This document shows positions 34,947 through 44,369 of a stretch of DNA of 64,000 nucleotides, in pieces. Made by a program: the position numbers and the translations under genes. Numbering within the stretch: position 1 is the first letter of the stretch; the number at the start of each line of letters is the position of its first letter. The stretch spans positions 96,292 through 160,291 of the forward strand of contig JASGCS010000003.1 of the NCBI GenBank assembly GCA_030054035.1, given 5' to 3'. This DNA is from Candidatus Methylacidiphilales bacterium (GTDB lineage: Bacteria; Pseudomonadota; Gammaproteobacteria; JASGCS01). The notes under the pieces were generated by a model that was not told where the DNA came from, ran no database searches, and saw only the letters and a list, made by a program, of their open reading frames with translations.

Positions 34947-35402
34947 CTAATCAAGTAGCTTTGTGAAAGTAGCAAATTCTAAATCTTTCACATAGCCCAG
35001 TGAGTGATAGAGCGCTTGAGCATTGACATTGGTATGTGCGGTGGTCAGGGTGATTTGTGCCATGCCATTGGCCCGTGCAACCTCTTCAGCGAATTGCATC
35101 ATAGCTTTAGCTACCCCAGATCGTCTATAGTCTTTTTCAACATAGAGATCGTAAAGTACATAAATCGGACGAGTGAGCAAAGAACAAAAAGTAGGGTAGA
35201 GCTGAATAAAACCAAGGCTAGTTAATGGGGTGCTGGCGATAAGTATCACTGATTCCTTTTTATTCATTCTCATTGCTAAGTATGTTTGAGCTTCTGAGGG
35301 CGAGATTGGTTTTTGATAAAACAATCTATAATTGCAAAACATGGGGATGATTTTAGTGAGGTCTTTTTCCGATGCTACGGTAACATCAAAAGCATGATTC
35401 AT
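34947..35402 (-). CDS. GNAT-family N-acetyltransferase
   Basis: 151 aa. Acetyl-CoA-binding block YVEKDYRRSGVAKAMMQFAE (the R/Q-x-x-G-x-A pattern) and C-terminal NVNAQALYHSLGYVKD. The substrate is not predictable. It starts 11 bases after the end of the RNA helicase gene, so the two are co-transcribed. Confidence 0.85.
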   Translation of the reverse strand: MNHAFDVTVASEKDLTKIIPMFCNYRLFYQKPISPSEAQTYLAMRMNKKESVILIASTPLTSLGFIQLYPTFCSLLTRPIYVLYDLYVEKDYRRSGVAKAMMQFAEEVARANGMAQITLTTAHTNVNAQALYHSLGYVKDLEFATFTKLLD

Positions 35403-35413
35403 AGTATGTGCTG

Positions 35414-36595
35414 TTACGGTGCAAAAGTAATAGCAATACCGGTATTACCTGCTCTACCGGTTCTTCCGATGCGGTGAGTGTAATCATCATAGTTAGCTGG
35501 CAAATCAAAATTAATTACATGACTTACTTGCGGAATATCTAATCCACGAGACGCGATATCAGTGGCAATAAGTATCTGTACTTTATTTTCTCTAAATAGC
35601 AGTAGAGATTTTTGCCTTGCGGCCTGGGTTTTGTCGCCATGAATTGAAGTTGCCTTAAATCCTCTCTGGATCAGATCTTTTTCTAGTTTTGACACCCCAT
35701 GTTTAGTGCGGACAAAGATAATAACTTTATTACATTCTTCTTTGGTTAACAAATTATGTAAGAGTTCCATTTTTGATTGTTTGCCTACTTCTATGATTGA
35801 TTGTTCTATAGTGCCAGTAACATTCTTTTGAAGGTCTATGGTAACTGGGTCATGTTGGAAGCTATGAATAATATTCTTAATTTCTGTAGGCATTGATGCT
35901 GAGAAAAGTAAGACTTGTTTTTGTTGTGCCATGTGCTTACAAATATATTTGATATCTGCGATAAATCCCATATCTAACATGCGATCTGCTTCATCAAGAA
36001 CAATATTATTAAAACCTTTTAATTGAAGATGCCCTTGCTTAATAATATCAATAAGTCTTCCAGGTGTTCCGATTACGATACATGGATTCTTTTTTAAGTC
36101 TTGTATTTGTGTTCTCATACTAGCTCCACCAATAATATTAGCAAATCGTAATCCAACATTCAATGAAAAAGCCATGGTGTCTTTTAATATCTGTATCGCC
36201 AACTCTCTGGTGGGCACGACAATGAGAACGAACTGTGTGCGATCGTGGAGGATTTTGTTGATCAGTGGAAGTAAAAATGCTGCAGTTTTGCCAGTTCCAG
36301 TATTGGCTAGACCAATGAGATCCTTACCACTTTGCACATGGGGAATAGCTAAATCTTGTATTTCAGTTGGTTTTTTAAAGCCAAGTAAGGATAAATTGTG
36401 AAGAATGTCTTTATGTAAATTAAAATCAGAGAAATTGTTAGCAATAACAACAGGAGTTTTTGGCTTGCTTTCCTGATGGCTAAATTTATCCTTAAGATTT
36501 TTGACATTAATAGAGGATCCCTTAAAAGGGCTTGAGTTCCTTTGGAATGGTTTTTTTGACCTACTAGAAAACGGCCTATTTTTTTTATTAAACAT
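35414..36595 (-). CDS. DEAD-box RNA helicase (RhlE-like), short C-terminus
   Basis: 393 aa. A basic N-terminal extension (~50 residues) precedes the Q motif region FKKPTEIQDLAIPHV. Motifs: I ANTGTGKTAAFLLP, Ia PTRELAIQ, II LDEADRMLDMG, III FSASMP, V ATDIASRGLDIP, VI YTHRIGRTGRAGNTG. The protein stops at AITFAP, directly after motif VI, lacking the usual terminal helix and basic tail. All catalytic motifs are present, so it may still work, but the end looks cut. No continuation is seen in any frame, because the acetyltransferase gene starts at once. Confidence 0.88.
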   Translation of the reverse strand: MFNKKNRPFSSRSKKPFQRNSSPFKGSSINVKNLKDKFSHQESKPKTPVVIANNFSDFNLHKDILHNLSLLGFKKPTEIQDLAIPHVQSGKDLIGLANTGTGKTAAFLLPLINKILHDRTQFVLIVVPTRELAIQILKDTMAFSLNVGLRFANIIGGASMRTQIQDLKKNPCIVIGTPGRLIDIIKQGHLQLKGFNNIVLDEADRMLDMGFIADIKYICKHMAQQKQVLLFSASMPTEIKNIIHSFQHDPVTIDLQKNVTGTIEQSIIEVGKQSKMELLHNLLTKEECNKVIIFVRTKHGVSKLEKDLIQRGFKATSIHGDKTQAARQKSLLLFRENKVQILIATDIASRGLDIPQVSHVINFDLPANYDDYTHRIGRTGRAGNTGIAITFAP

Positions 36596-36737
36596 TGAGC
36601 TAATTGCTCAGCAAGAGATTATTGATGCGAATTAAATATTCAGATTTTTGTGCTTTTACTGTTGCAAGTGCGCATAGTATAACTTATTTTGTTCAAAAAA
36701 GTACGGCATATCAAATAATATTTTATTAATTGATATA
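36596..36737. promoter_or_regulatory. divergent intergenic region with candidate promoter for the MBL gene
   Basis: TATAAT (36734-36739) ends seven bases before an ATG at 36747, implying a leaderless transcript. ATATCAA (36708-36714) and TTGATAT (36730-36736) are complementary and overlap it. Nothing else is recognised here. Confidence 0.4.
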
Positions 36738-36746
36738 ATGGATTCT

Positions 36747-37706
36747 ATGCCTTATAGATACAAAAATAGATATTTGGTAAGCTCAGGAAGTGGGGTGTCA
36801 AAAAAAGAAGTTCGCAAGTGGATGTGGAATAAGCTACTAACTAAACGAACTCACATCCCTCGCAAACTAATTATCGGTCAAAAACCTGATTTAGAATTAA
36901 TTCAAAGCCAATCTGACCAGTCCAGGATAACATGGGTCGGGCATGCAACATTTCTACTTCAGCACGCTAAATGTAATATATTAACTGACCCACATTTTTC
37001 CAAACGAGCTTCACCTGTCTCATGGCTGGGGCCTAAAAGACATCAGCCACCAGGCATTGATTTGAAGTCGTTACCAGTTATAGATCTAGTCTTACTGTCT
37101 CACAACCATTATGATCACTTGGACTACCTTACCGTGCAATACCTTGTTAAGCATCACAACCCATTGTTTATTGTGCCAGTAGGAGTAGAGCAATGGTTTT
37201 ATAAAAAAACAAACTCAAAAAAAATCATATCACTTAGCTGGGGAGAGTCTACCAAGTTTGAAGATTTAGTCATTAATTTTCTCCCAGTGCAACATTGGAG
37301 TGCACGGTCTTTTTACGACACCTGTGATACGCTTTGGGGTAGCTTTATGTTACAAGGTAAAAATAATTTCACTTTTTGGTTTTCAGGAGATCTTGGTTTT
37401 TCACAGGATATAGTAGATATCGCTAAACTATTTCCACATATCTCAATTGCCACAATTCCTATTGGAGCATATCAACCCCAGTTTATAATGAAGCAATCTC
37501 ATCTTAATCCAGCAGAGGCAGTGCGCGTTTTTAATATTTTAAAACCGAAGTTAGCCATTGCACACCACTGGGGTACCTTTGAAAGACTCACTGACGAGCC
37601 TTTAGATGAGCCACCTATATTGCTTAAACAAGAACTCGCCAAGCAATCAATTGATCAAAATGAATTTATTGTTATGAAGCATGGGCAAACTGTTGTTACC
37701 AGTTAG
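36747..37706 (+). CDS. metallo-beta-lactamase-fold hydrolase, NAPE-PLD-like
   Basis: 319 aa. Metal site SHNHYDHLDYLTV (HxHxDH), preceded by ITWVGHATFLLQH and ILTDPHFSKRASPVSW, and followed by LPVQHWSAR, WFSGDLG and IAHHWGTF. This block order matches N-acyl-phosphatidylethanolamine phospholipase D-like and UlaG-like MBL proteins. The substrate is unknown. The start at 36747 (MPYRYKNR) fits a -10 box seven bases upstream; ATG 36738 overlaps that box. Convergent with the MFS gene. Confidence 0.82.
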   Translation: MPYRYKNRYLVSSGSGVSKKEVRKWMWNKLLTKRTHIPRKLIIGQKPDLELIQSQSDQSRITWVGHATFLLQHAKCNILTDPHFSKRASPVSWLGPKRHQPPGIDLKSLPVIDLVLLSHNHYDHLDYLTVQYLVKHHNPLFIVPVGVEQWFYKKTNSKKIISLSWGESTKFEDLVINFLPVQHWSARSFYDTCDTLWGSFMLQGKNNFTFWFSGDLGFSQDIVDIAKLFPHISIATIPIGAYQPQFIMKQSHLNPAEAVRVFNILKPKLAIAHHWGTFERLTDEPLDEPPILLKQELAKQSIDQNEFIVMKHGQTVVTS

Positions 37707-37721
37707 CTGTGTCAGTTACAA

Positions 37722-38927
37722 TTATTTTTGTAACGAACGCATATATAAAAATGCGATCACCGCAGAGATAGAACCAAACATAAATAAAAAAATATATCCA
37801 AAATGAGAAATAAAAAATCCGCCCACTAGTGGCGCGATACCTGAGATTAGCGCTGAAATTGACCCAAGTATACCTAACGCTACTCCTTGATCATCCTTGT
37901 TGGAGAGTTTTGAAAGGAGGGCATTTAGATTTGAATTGACAAGAGCGATGGGGATAACAATTGCAGGTATAAATAAGTATTGAGCATGAAGGGTTGGCAT
38001 ATGTGGAAAAAATATCAGCGAAAGACAAAAGGCCAACAAAGAGATACAAATTAATGTATATTCGCTAGTTATTTTTGTTACAATTCTAAGCAAAAAACCT
38101 TGCGTTAGTATCATGGCTACCCCGACAGTGGTAAAGTAAATTCCTAATTCTTTTTGGTTGAGATTGAACTTATCTGTTAGAAAAAATGTGGAAAAAGTTG
38201 ATATAAATATAAATGGAATGAAAAAAAAGAAAGAACATAAATAAACAGGACGAAGCGTTTTATTGATTACTGCCTTTTTTATTGAAGTGATTCCTGGGAA
38301 TAAAGAACTATTATTTCTATCTTTTGGATGGAGGTTTGTTTCAGGTAGCATTGTTTGCACCCAATAAAGATTAAGCAACCCAAAACCACCGGCAAAAAAG
38401 AATGGTACCGACGAAGACCCTGTAATTGAAACTAGTAAACTACACAGTGCAGGGCCTAAAACAAAACCCGCGCCAAACGCCATTCCAATAATTCCAAAAT
38501 TACTTGTTCGGTTTTTAAAAGTGGTTGAGTCTGCAATCACCGCTCCTGCAACAGAAAAATTAGCACTGGATATACCTGCAATTGCTCGGGAAAATATTGC
38601 CAAAGTAAATGAATGTATTAATATTGAAATTGCAAATAAGGTATTGGCTATGATGAGTACGGCTATACATCCAAGTAATACTGGCTTTCTTCCAACCTTA
38701 TCCGAGAATTCACCGAGGATGGGGGCAAAGATAAATTGCATGATTCCAAAAAGTCCCGTAGTTGCTCCAGCGATAAAGTACCACCAAGATGGATTGATTG
38801 AATGTAAGAGAAATTCAGAGGATTTAGGATCGGTGAATAATGAGGGTAGAATTGGCACTATCATTCCAATGCTGATAGTATCAAGAAGTAAAGTTACAAA
38901 AATAATCAGTAACGGCTTATGTTTCAA
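37722..38927 (-). CDS. MFS transporter, TetA-like subfamily
   Basis: 401 aa, 12 predicted membrane segments. Major-facilitator signatures: the loop 2-3 motif GEFSDKVGRKPVLLG, and GIMQFIFAPILG before it. The VLGPALCSLL stretch matches antiporter motif C. It resembles the TetA/Bcr-type drug:H+ antiporters, but the substrate cannot be inferred and no TetR gene is beside it. The start overlaps the hemE 3' end by 11 bases. Confidence 0.82.
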   Translation of the reverse strand: MKHKPLLIIFVTLLLDTISIGMIVPILPSLFTDPKSSEFLLHSINPSWWYFIAGATTGLFGIMQFIFAPILGEFSDKVGRKPVLLGCIAVLIIANTLFAISILIHSFTLAIFSRAIAGISSANFSVAGAVIADSTTFKNRTSNFGIIGMAFGAGFVLGPALCSLLVSITGSSSVPFFFAGGFGLLNLYWVQTMLPETNLHPKDRNNSSLFPGITSIKKAVINKTLRPVYLCSFFFFIPFIFISTFSTFFLTDKFNLNQKELGIYFTTVGVAMILTQGFLLRIVTKITSEYTLICISLLAFCLSLIFFPHMPTLHAQYLFIPAIVIPIALVNSNLNALLSKLSNKDDQGVALGILGSISALISGIAPLVGGFFISHFGYIFLFMFGSISAVIAFLYMRSLQK

Positions 38928-39939
38928 ATTGATGCACGAGATCGATGAGGTGCGCGACCAGTTCAGGTTTAGCGCTTGGTGTTATTCCTTGACCTAAATT
39001 AAAAATATGCAATTCTGGGTTGGTGATTGATTGCAATACTTGTTTAGTTGCTTGGGTTAGTTCTTCTGCCGAGTTGTTTAAGTGGCTGGGATTGAGATTG
39101 CCTTGCAGGATTATGGTTGGGTTGCTTTGCCTGAGTTGAATTATATCTATAGGGCTATCTACTGCTAGTGCGGTGATATGAGGAATATTGGCGATCTGCT
39201 CTAGAACTTGCATGTTGAGATGTCTGGTGTAGAAAATTACAGGAACTTCTGGTGCGTGATTGTGTAGGTACTGTATGATCTCTGTTATGTAAGGTATGGC
39301 ATAGGTGTTGTAAAGCTCGGGTGTTGATAAATGATTGCCCCATGAATCAAAGATTTGTAGTATTGAGACACCATGATTGGCTTGGAGTAGTAAATATTGT
39401 TTAATTGATGCGCTTAACATGCGCATGAGTTGGTGAAATTGCTGGGGGTGATTATTGATCCAGTGTTCTGGGGACTCTTGCAACATATATCTGGCTAACG
39501 TTATCGGAGTTGCTGAAAAGCCAATCAGGGGAACTCTTGATTGGAGCAATTCTAGAGTACATTCAATCCCATCGCTTAGGTACTTGAAATCTTGCTCGGG
39601 ATCAGGAACTGAAAGCTTATCAATATCGTTAGTGGTAACAATTGGTCTTTTGAATGATGGACCAATTCCATCTTCAAATTTTAATCCTAGCCCCATGGCA
39701 TCTGGTATGGTTAAGATGTCTGAGAAAATAATAGCGGCATCTAAATCAAATCGCTTGATAGGTTGTAAGGTAATCTCTGCGACAAGTTCTGGGTTTTTTA
39801 TCATGGCAATAAAACTTCCAGCTTTTTCTCTAATCGCCCTGTATTCAGGCAAATACCGACCCGCTTGACGCATGATCCAAATTGGCATCCTTGGTGAAGA
39901 TTGATGATTGAGGACCTTGAGTATGCAGTTATTGCGCAT
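38917..39939 (-). CDS. hemE: uroporphyrinogen decarboxylase
   Basis: Haem synthesis enzyme converting uroporphyrinogen III to coproporphyrinogen III. Signatures: PIWIMRQAGRYLPEYRA (substrate-binding Arg residues), DAAIIFSDILTIPDAMG, GFSATPITLARYML, FDSWGNHLS and FNLGQGITPSAKPELV. 340 aa, normal. It overlaps gltD upstream and the MFS gene downstream by 11 bases each, so they are transcribed together. Confidence 0.95.
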   Translation of the reverse strand: MRNNCILKVLNHQSSPRMPIWIMRQAGRYLPEYRAIREKAGSFIAMIKNPELVAEITLQPIKRFDLDAAIIFSDILTIPDAMGLGLKFEDGIGPSFKRPIVTTNDIDKLSVPDPEQDFKYLSDGIECTLELLQSRVPLIGFSATPITLARYMLQESPEHWINNHPQQFHQLMRMLSASIKQYLLLQANHGVSILQIFDSWGNHLSTPELYNTYAIPYITEIIQYLHNHAPEVPVIFYTRHLNMQVLEQIANIPHITALAVDSPIDIIQLRQSNPTIILQGNLNPSHLNNSAEELTQATKQVLQSITNPELHIFNLGQGITPSAKPELVAHLIDLVHQFET

Positions 39940-41356
39940 GTAGGTATTTAACTATGGAATGCGCAGCTTCTCTTCCATCATACACGGCAGTGACCACTAG
40001 GTCTGCACCTCGTACCATATCGCCACCTGAAAATATTTTCTGGTTGGAAGTTTGATAGGGAAGTTTGTTTTTAGTCAGCACTTTATGAGTGTTCTTGTCA
40101 AAGGCTATTCCCATTTCTTCAAACCAAGGGTGAGGTTCTGGCTTATATCCAAAAGCAATCAGTACCTTGGAGGCGGGGATTGACGAAAGCTTTTCATGAT
40201 TGACGATATACTCAGCTCTACTGTTGAGACCTATTGATTGCTGTAAGGTAGTCTCAGCTACGGTGACTTGTTTAACCTCACTTCGTTCATTAGAAATTAT
40301 TGCTGTGGGTTGGCTGTTGTAGATTATTTTAATACCTTCTTCTTTTGCATTAGCCACTTCTCGCGCAGAGCCTGGCATGTTTTTTTCGTCTCGGCGATAC
40401 ACGCAAGTAACCGTTTTTGCTTTAAGTCTAATTGCAGTTCGCACACAGTCCATGGCGGTGTCTCCACCACCTAACACTACTACTCTTTCATTGATAGAAG
40501 TGGTAAGAACTTCTTTTTCTAGTTTTGTCAAAGTTTTTTTCTGTATTTTTTTGGTGCTGGCGGTGAGAAAGGGGAGGGCGAGGACAACATTTGCTGAGTC
40601 AAGACCTGTGATATTGCCTGTGATTGGTTGATAGGCACCAGTGCCGATAAATACTGCATCAAAGTCTTTTAAAATTTGTGCAAATGAAATATCTTTTCCA
40701 ATCGTGGTGTTGCATTGAAAAGTGATCCCCTGTTTTTCAAAAATTTGTTTTCGTGTCGCGAGTACTTGCTTGTCGAGTTTGAAGTTTGGAATGCCATACA
40801 ACATCAGCCCTCCGATATCATCATAGCGATCAAATACCACGGCTTCAACTCCATTGCGAGATAAAACATCGGCGCAGGCTAATCCTGCAGGCCCTGCTCC
40901 TACTATCGCAACTCGGAAATTGGTTTTTACTACATTGCTGAGGTCTGGTGTCCAGCCCATCGCAAAGGCAGTATCAACAATATATTTTTCAATTGAACCA
41001 ATCGTTACCGCGCCAAAGTCATCGTTAATAGTGCATGCTCCCTCACAAAGTCTATCTTGTGGGCAGATTCTGCCACAAATCTCTGGAAGGCTGTTGGTTT
41101 GATGACATAGTTCTGCGGCTTCAATAATCTTACCTTGCTGGACAAGTTTTAGCCAATTTGGAATGTAATTATGTACCGGGCATTTCCATTCACAATAAGG
41201 ATTGCCGCAGTCTAAACACCGGTGAGACTGTTCTTTTGAAGAGTCTTCTTTGAATTGACTGTAGATCTCATTAAAATGGATAATTCGTTCATTCGGGGCG
41301 AGTTTTTTAGGATCCTGTCGCTCTACCAATAAAAAGTCTAATAATCTATCTGCCAT
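39929..41356 (-). CDS. gltD: glutamate synthase small subunit (GltD) or GltD-like oxidoreductase
   Basis: 475 aa FAD/NADPH oxidoreductase with an N-terminal ferredoxin-like domain. Cys motifs: RCLDCGNPYCEWKCPVHNYI and EICGRICPQDRLCEGAC. FAD fold VAIVGAGPAGLACADVLSRN, NADPH fold VVVLGGGDTAMDCVRTA, and C-terminal KIFSGGDMVRGADLVVTAV. No gltB lies next to it in the window, so glutamate synthesis depends on a large subunit elsewhere, or the protein serves another electron-transfer partner. Confidence 0.9.
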   Translation of the reverse strand: MADRLLDFLLVERQDPKKLAPNERIIHFNEIYSQFKEDSSKEQSHRCLDCGNPYCEWKCPVHNYIPNWLKLVQQGKIIEAAELCHQTNSLPEICGRICPQDRLCEGACTINDDFGAVTIGSIEKYIVDTAFAMGWTPDLSNVVKTNFRVAIVGAGPAGLACADVLSRNGVEAVVFDRYDDIGGLMLYGIPNFKLDKQVLATRKQIFEKQGITFQCNTTIGKDISFAQILKDFDAVFIGTGAYQPITGNITGLDSANVVLALPFLTASTKKIQKKTLTKLEKEVLTTSINERVVVLGGGDTAMDCVRTAIRLKAKTVTCVYRRDEKNMPGSAREVANAKEEGIKIIYNSQPTAIISNERSEVKQVTVAETTLQQSIGLNSRAEYIVNHEKLSSIPASKVLIAFGYKPEPHPWFEEMGIAFDKNTHKVLTKNKLPYQTSNQKIFSGGDMVRGADLVVTAVYDGREAAHSIVKYLHAQ

Positions 41357-41371
41357 ACCAGCAAATTACTC

Positions 41372-41821
41372 TTAAGGTAATTTCTCTTTGATTATTTGAG
41401 AGGCTTTGGCGAGGTCAAACCTACCTTCAATTTGTGGCTTAACCATAGCCATGACTTTACCCATATCCCGTACTGAGGATGCCTGGCTAGTCGCAATCGC
41501 TTGAATGACGAGCTGAACAACCTCTGCTTCAAGCAATGGTTCAGGTAAATAGGTTTGTAAGATATCCATCTCTGTTTGTTCTTTTGTGACTAGATCTGTT
41601 CTTCCAGCCTTGTTAAATAGCTCAATACTTTCTTTGCGTTGTTTGATCTGTTTAGTAATTATTGAGGTAATCACGGAGTCTTTAGCAGGCTCCCGAGTAT
41701 CAACTTCAAATTGTTTAATTGCAGATAACAACAGACGAAGGGTATCAACGACCTCCTTACGCTTTTGTTTAATCGCGTTATTACAGTCGGTTTGAATTTG
41801 AATTTTAAGTCGGAGCTCCAT
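41372..41821 (-). CDS. yqeY: YqeY/GatB-like protein
   Basis: 149 aa. YqeY-family protein sharing the C-terminal tRNA-binding tail domain of GatB. Motifs: LRLLLSAIKQFEVDTRE near the start and ASSVRDMGKVMAMVKPQIEG with RFDLAKASQIIKEKL at the end. Often found next to rpsU, as here (17 bases downstream). It may bind tRNA; the cellular role is unclear. Confidence 0.9.
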   Translation of the reverse strand: MELRLKIQIQTDCNNAIKQKRKEVVDTLRLLLSAIKQFEVDTREPAKDSVITSIITKQIKQRKESIELFNKAGRTDLVTKEQTEMDILQTYLPEPLLEAEVVQLVIQAIATSQASSVRDMGKVMAMVKPQIEGRFDLAKASQIIKEKLP

Positions 41822-41838
41822 GTTAGAAGCAACCCCTA

Positions 41839-42048
41839 TTACTCAAATTGAAAATACTCAGGAATCCGAGGCTTTCGCTGACTTCGTTTGATCGCAGCTA
41901 ATTTCTTTCTTTTGCGTTCTGTGGTGGGCTTTTCGTAATACTTGCGTTTCTTTAATTCATTAACAATTCCCACTTTTTCACACAACCTTTTAAAACGCCT
42001 TAAAGCGTACTCAAATGATTCAGTTTCTTTTATTTTTATTATTGGCAT
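41839..42048 (-). CDS. rpsU: 30S ribosomal protein S21
   Basis: 69 aa, with the typical [18 protein letters not shown] and [20 protein letters not shown] and a very basic C-terminus. Divergent from tsaD, the classic gammaproteobacterial arrangement. dnaG and rpoD, which often follow rpsU, are absent here. Confidence 0.96.
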   Translation of the reverse strand: MPIIKIKETESFEYALRRFKRLCEKVGIVNELKKRKYYEKPTTERKRKKLAAIKRSQRKPRIPEYFQFE

Positions 42049-42088
42049 AAAATAGCTATTCAGTTATTATACGATATTTTACCGATAC

Positions 42089-43180
42089 ATGTTAACCCTT
42101 GGAATTGAGACTTCTTGCGATGAGACCGCGGTGGCGCTTTATTGCGATAAGAAAATGGGGATCGTACGGGAAGTACTTCGAACGCAAATAGATATCCATT
42201 CGGTACATGGTGGAGTGGTGCCAGAGTTGGCGAGTCGCGAACATCAAACGTATTTACCGGCCTTACTTGGCGAACTCTTCAAACAAGAGTCAATTTCTCT
42301 TCAAGATATTTCGTTAATTGCCTGTACCCAAGGCCCTGGCTTGCTTGGGTCATTATTGGTGGGATTTACTTATGCTCGAACATTGGCCTGTTTTGCGGAT
42401 AAACCTTTTATTGGTATAAATCATTTAGAAGCGCATGTAACTACATGCCAGTTAGAACATAAAAAAATAATCTACCCTCATTTATGTTTGCTCGTTTCAG
42501 GTGGGCACACTCAACTTATCGCAGTGACTGGACCAGGTTGTTACTATTGTTTGGGTGAAACGAGAGATGACGCATGTGGGGAGGCGTTTGATAAAGGCGC
42601 AACATTACTTGGGTTGCCATATCCAGGTGGTCCCTCACTGGCAAAATTAGCTGATGAGTTCCCTGAAGATGAAGTAATCATTAAAAATCAATTACTTTTT
42701 AAAGTACCTTTTTTTTCTAAGGGTAAACATAGCGCAAGGCGTCATTTTGATTTTAGTTTCAGCGGTCTTAAAACCCAATTGCGAGTTTATTTAGAAAAAA
42801 ATCCAGCGACTTCCATGAGTGAAAATGAAAAAAGAAAAATCGCGTATCATTATCAAGAAGCTATCGTACAAAGTTTGACTGATACGATAGTGAGAGCCTT
42901 AGAGCAATGGAGAGTCTCTCAGGTGGTCATTGCTGGTGGAGTAAGCGCCAATAAAAGATTGCGCCTCGTTCTGCTTGATAAGTTAACTTCATTAGGCGTC
43001 TCTATGTTGGTAAGCTCAAGCAACCTTTGTACCGATAATGCAAAAATGATTGCACACCTCGGTTATGTACGGAGGAAACAGGCAATTATACCGGGTAGCT
43101 CATCCGGCGCTCCCCTGCGCGATCCTTATGTGCAACCCTTAGCTAAATGGAGGTTAGATGAATTATCCCCAATTACCTGA
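42089..43180 (+). CDS. tsaD: tRNA N6-adenosine threonylcarbamoyltransferase TsaD
   Basis: Makes t6A37 on ANN-decoding tRNAs together with TsaB, TsaC and TsaE. ASKHA fold: LTLGIETSCDETAVAL at the N-terminus, metal-binding INHLEAHVTTC, LVSGGHTQLI, GEAFDKGATLLGLPYPGGP, DFSFSGLKTQ and VIAGGVSANKRLR. 363 aa, slightly longer than usual because of a C-terminal extension. It overlaps the following gene by 23 bases. Confidence 0.96.
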   Translation: MLTLGIETSCDETAVALYCDKKMGIVREVLRTQIDIHSVHGGVVPELASREHQTYLPALLGELFKQESISLQDISLIACTQGPGLLGSLLVGFTYARTLACFADKPFIGINHLEAHVTTCQLEHKKIIYPHLCLLVSGGHTQLIAVTGPGCYYCLGETRDDACGEAFDKGATLLGLPYPGGPSLAKLADEFPEDEVIIKNQLLFKVPFFSKGKHSARRHFDFSFSGLKTQLRVYLEKNPATSMSENEKRKIAYHYQEAIVQSLTDTIVRALEQWRVSQVVIAGGVSANKRLRLVLLDKLTSLGVSMLVSSSNLCTDNAKMIAHLGYVRRKQAIIPGSSSGAPLRDPYVQPLAKWRLDELSPIT

Positions 43181-43874
43181 CGACGACCCTCTGCTTTTAG
43201 AGATAATAAATCACGCGACTAAGCAATGGGTTGAATTAAGGCCTACCATTACTCGTCTGGCTTTGTACGGAAGCTATATTGAAATTTTCGCACAAGAAAT
43301 CCAAAAAAATTTACCAACTTGTGCTGTGTCGCTCTATCCAGAAATTCCCATCCAAACTCTCCTCGATGAAATTCCAAACCTCACTGATATTGACACTATG
43401 GAAGGGGTTTGTTTCTTTTTGCCATTCAGAGGAGAAGGAGTTGATAGAGGAGAAGAGGCTGATGCAAATCTACTCTCGGTTATAACATCAAAATTGCCAG
43501 CCGATGCTTTGGTGCAGGTAGTGGCATTAGGCAATCGAAGTTTTCAAGTCGGTGATATTGAATTTATTTCTTCAACAACAATTGATTCGGGTACTTTAGT
43601 TCAGCGCATGTATAAAGCTAATTGCGCAGAACCAGTGGTATCCAGTATCACCCAACCTGTGGTTTACCGTACCCCTCTAGCGTTAATGAAAGATATTAAT
43701 TCATTAGGCATTTCCATTCCGAGATGGAGAGATTTATCTGAAGTGTTATATGATGCGTCAGCGTTTAGTCAAAAGCACCAAAATGAAATAACTACGGCAG
43801 TCGAAATTTTATTTGCCACTGCTTGGAAGACAGTAGCTACTAATACTTCTTACTCAACCATTTCTTGGAAGTAA
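43158..43874 (+). CDS. uncharacterised protein, degenerate BioC-like C-terminus
   Basis: 238 aa. The C-terminal part, RTPLALMKDINSLGIS and ITTAVEILFATAWK, resembles the end of malonyl-ACP methyltransferase BioC and related SAM methyltransferases (LMRDLKAIGA ... EVIFGHAW). The N-terminal half shows no GxGxG SAM-binding loop, so it would not methylate in the usual way. A truncated or repurposed BioC is one reading; an unrelated protein is another. Co-translated with tsaD. Convergent with the next gene, with no gap. Confidence 0.4.
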   Translation: MNYPQLPDDDPLLLEIINHATKQWVELRPTITRLALYGSYIEIFAQEIQKNLPTCAVSLYPEIPIQTLLDEIPNLTDIDTMEGVCFFLPFRGEGVDRGEEADANLLSVITSKLPADALVQVVALGNRSFQVGDIEFISSTTIDSGTLVQRMYKANCAEPVVSSITQPVVYRTPLALMKDINSLGISIPRWRDLSEVLYDASAFSQKHQNEITTAVEILFATAWKTVATNTSYSTISWK

Positions 43875-44369
43875 TCAAGATAGATTAAACTTGTATAATG
43901 ATGATTTTGTTTGGATAAGTTTTAATTTATGATTAATTTTAAAAACTCTAATAACGGTACTTGACTTAAAAAGCCTACTGTTTTCTTGCAATAGTAAAAT
44001 AGGTTGCCCGTAACAAATATCATCAAGCAACTTGCCTGAGATTACATCGCCAGTGCTAGCTTCCGAATAGAATGCGTTGTCTGAAACCGTTACTTTTACA
44101 ATGGAAATTTGATTTCCACTAGAAAGGATGGCGTCAAGAGGGTTCCCCTTAAATGTTAAACGGTATATTGAGTTTTCTGTAGTCAAAAAAATACCCGACT
44201 CATTTTTAACATAATGTTTTAGCCGAGAAGTGCTATGATTTCCAACTTTAATCGGTGCCCCTGATTTCAAATCACCCTGCAATTCCCCTTTTAAAATGAT
44301 GGATCCAAACTCCTGGATTAAACAAACATGAGTCCCAGAATTAGGTGAAGTTAGCTGTGTTTCATTCAT
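43875..44369 (-). CDS. hypothetical protein
   Basis: 164 aa from the ATG at 44369 (MNETQLTSPN); a TATAAT box ends six bases before it. No signal peptide, no membrane segment, no family recognised. The sequence alternates short beta-type strands (VCLIQEFGSIILKGELQG, YRLTFKGNPLDAIL), suggesting a small beta-barrel. It ends flush with the stop of the convergent gene. Confidence 0.55.
   Translation of the reverse strand: MNETQLTSPNSGTHVCLIQEFGSIILKGELQGDLKSGAPIKVGNHSTSRLKHYVKNESGIFLTTENSIYRLTFKGNPLDAILSSGNQISIVKVTVSDNAFYSEASTGDVISGKLLDDICYGQPILLLQENSRLFKSSTVIRVFKINHKLKLIQTKSSLYKFNLS

Noticed and set aside
36596..36737. Small RNA or tRNA in the helicase/MBL gap
   Set aside because: No cloverleaf or terminator; AT-rich promoter-like sequence only.
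37715..37734. GTTACAA/TTGTAAC hairpin between the convergent MBL and MFS genes as a terminator
   Set aside because: Short AT-rich stem with no T-run on either side.
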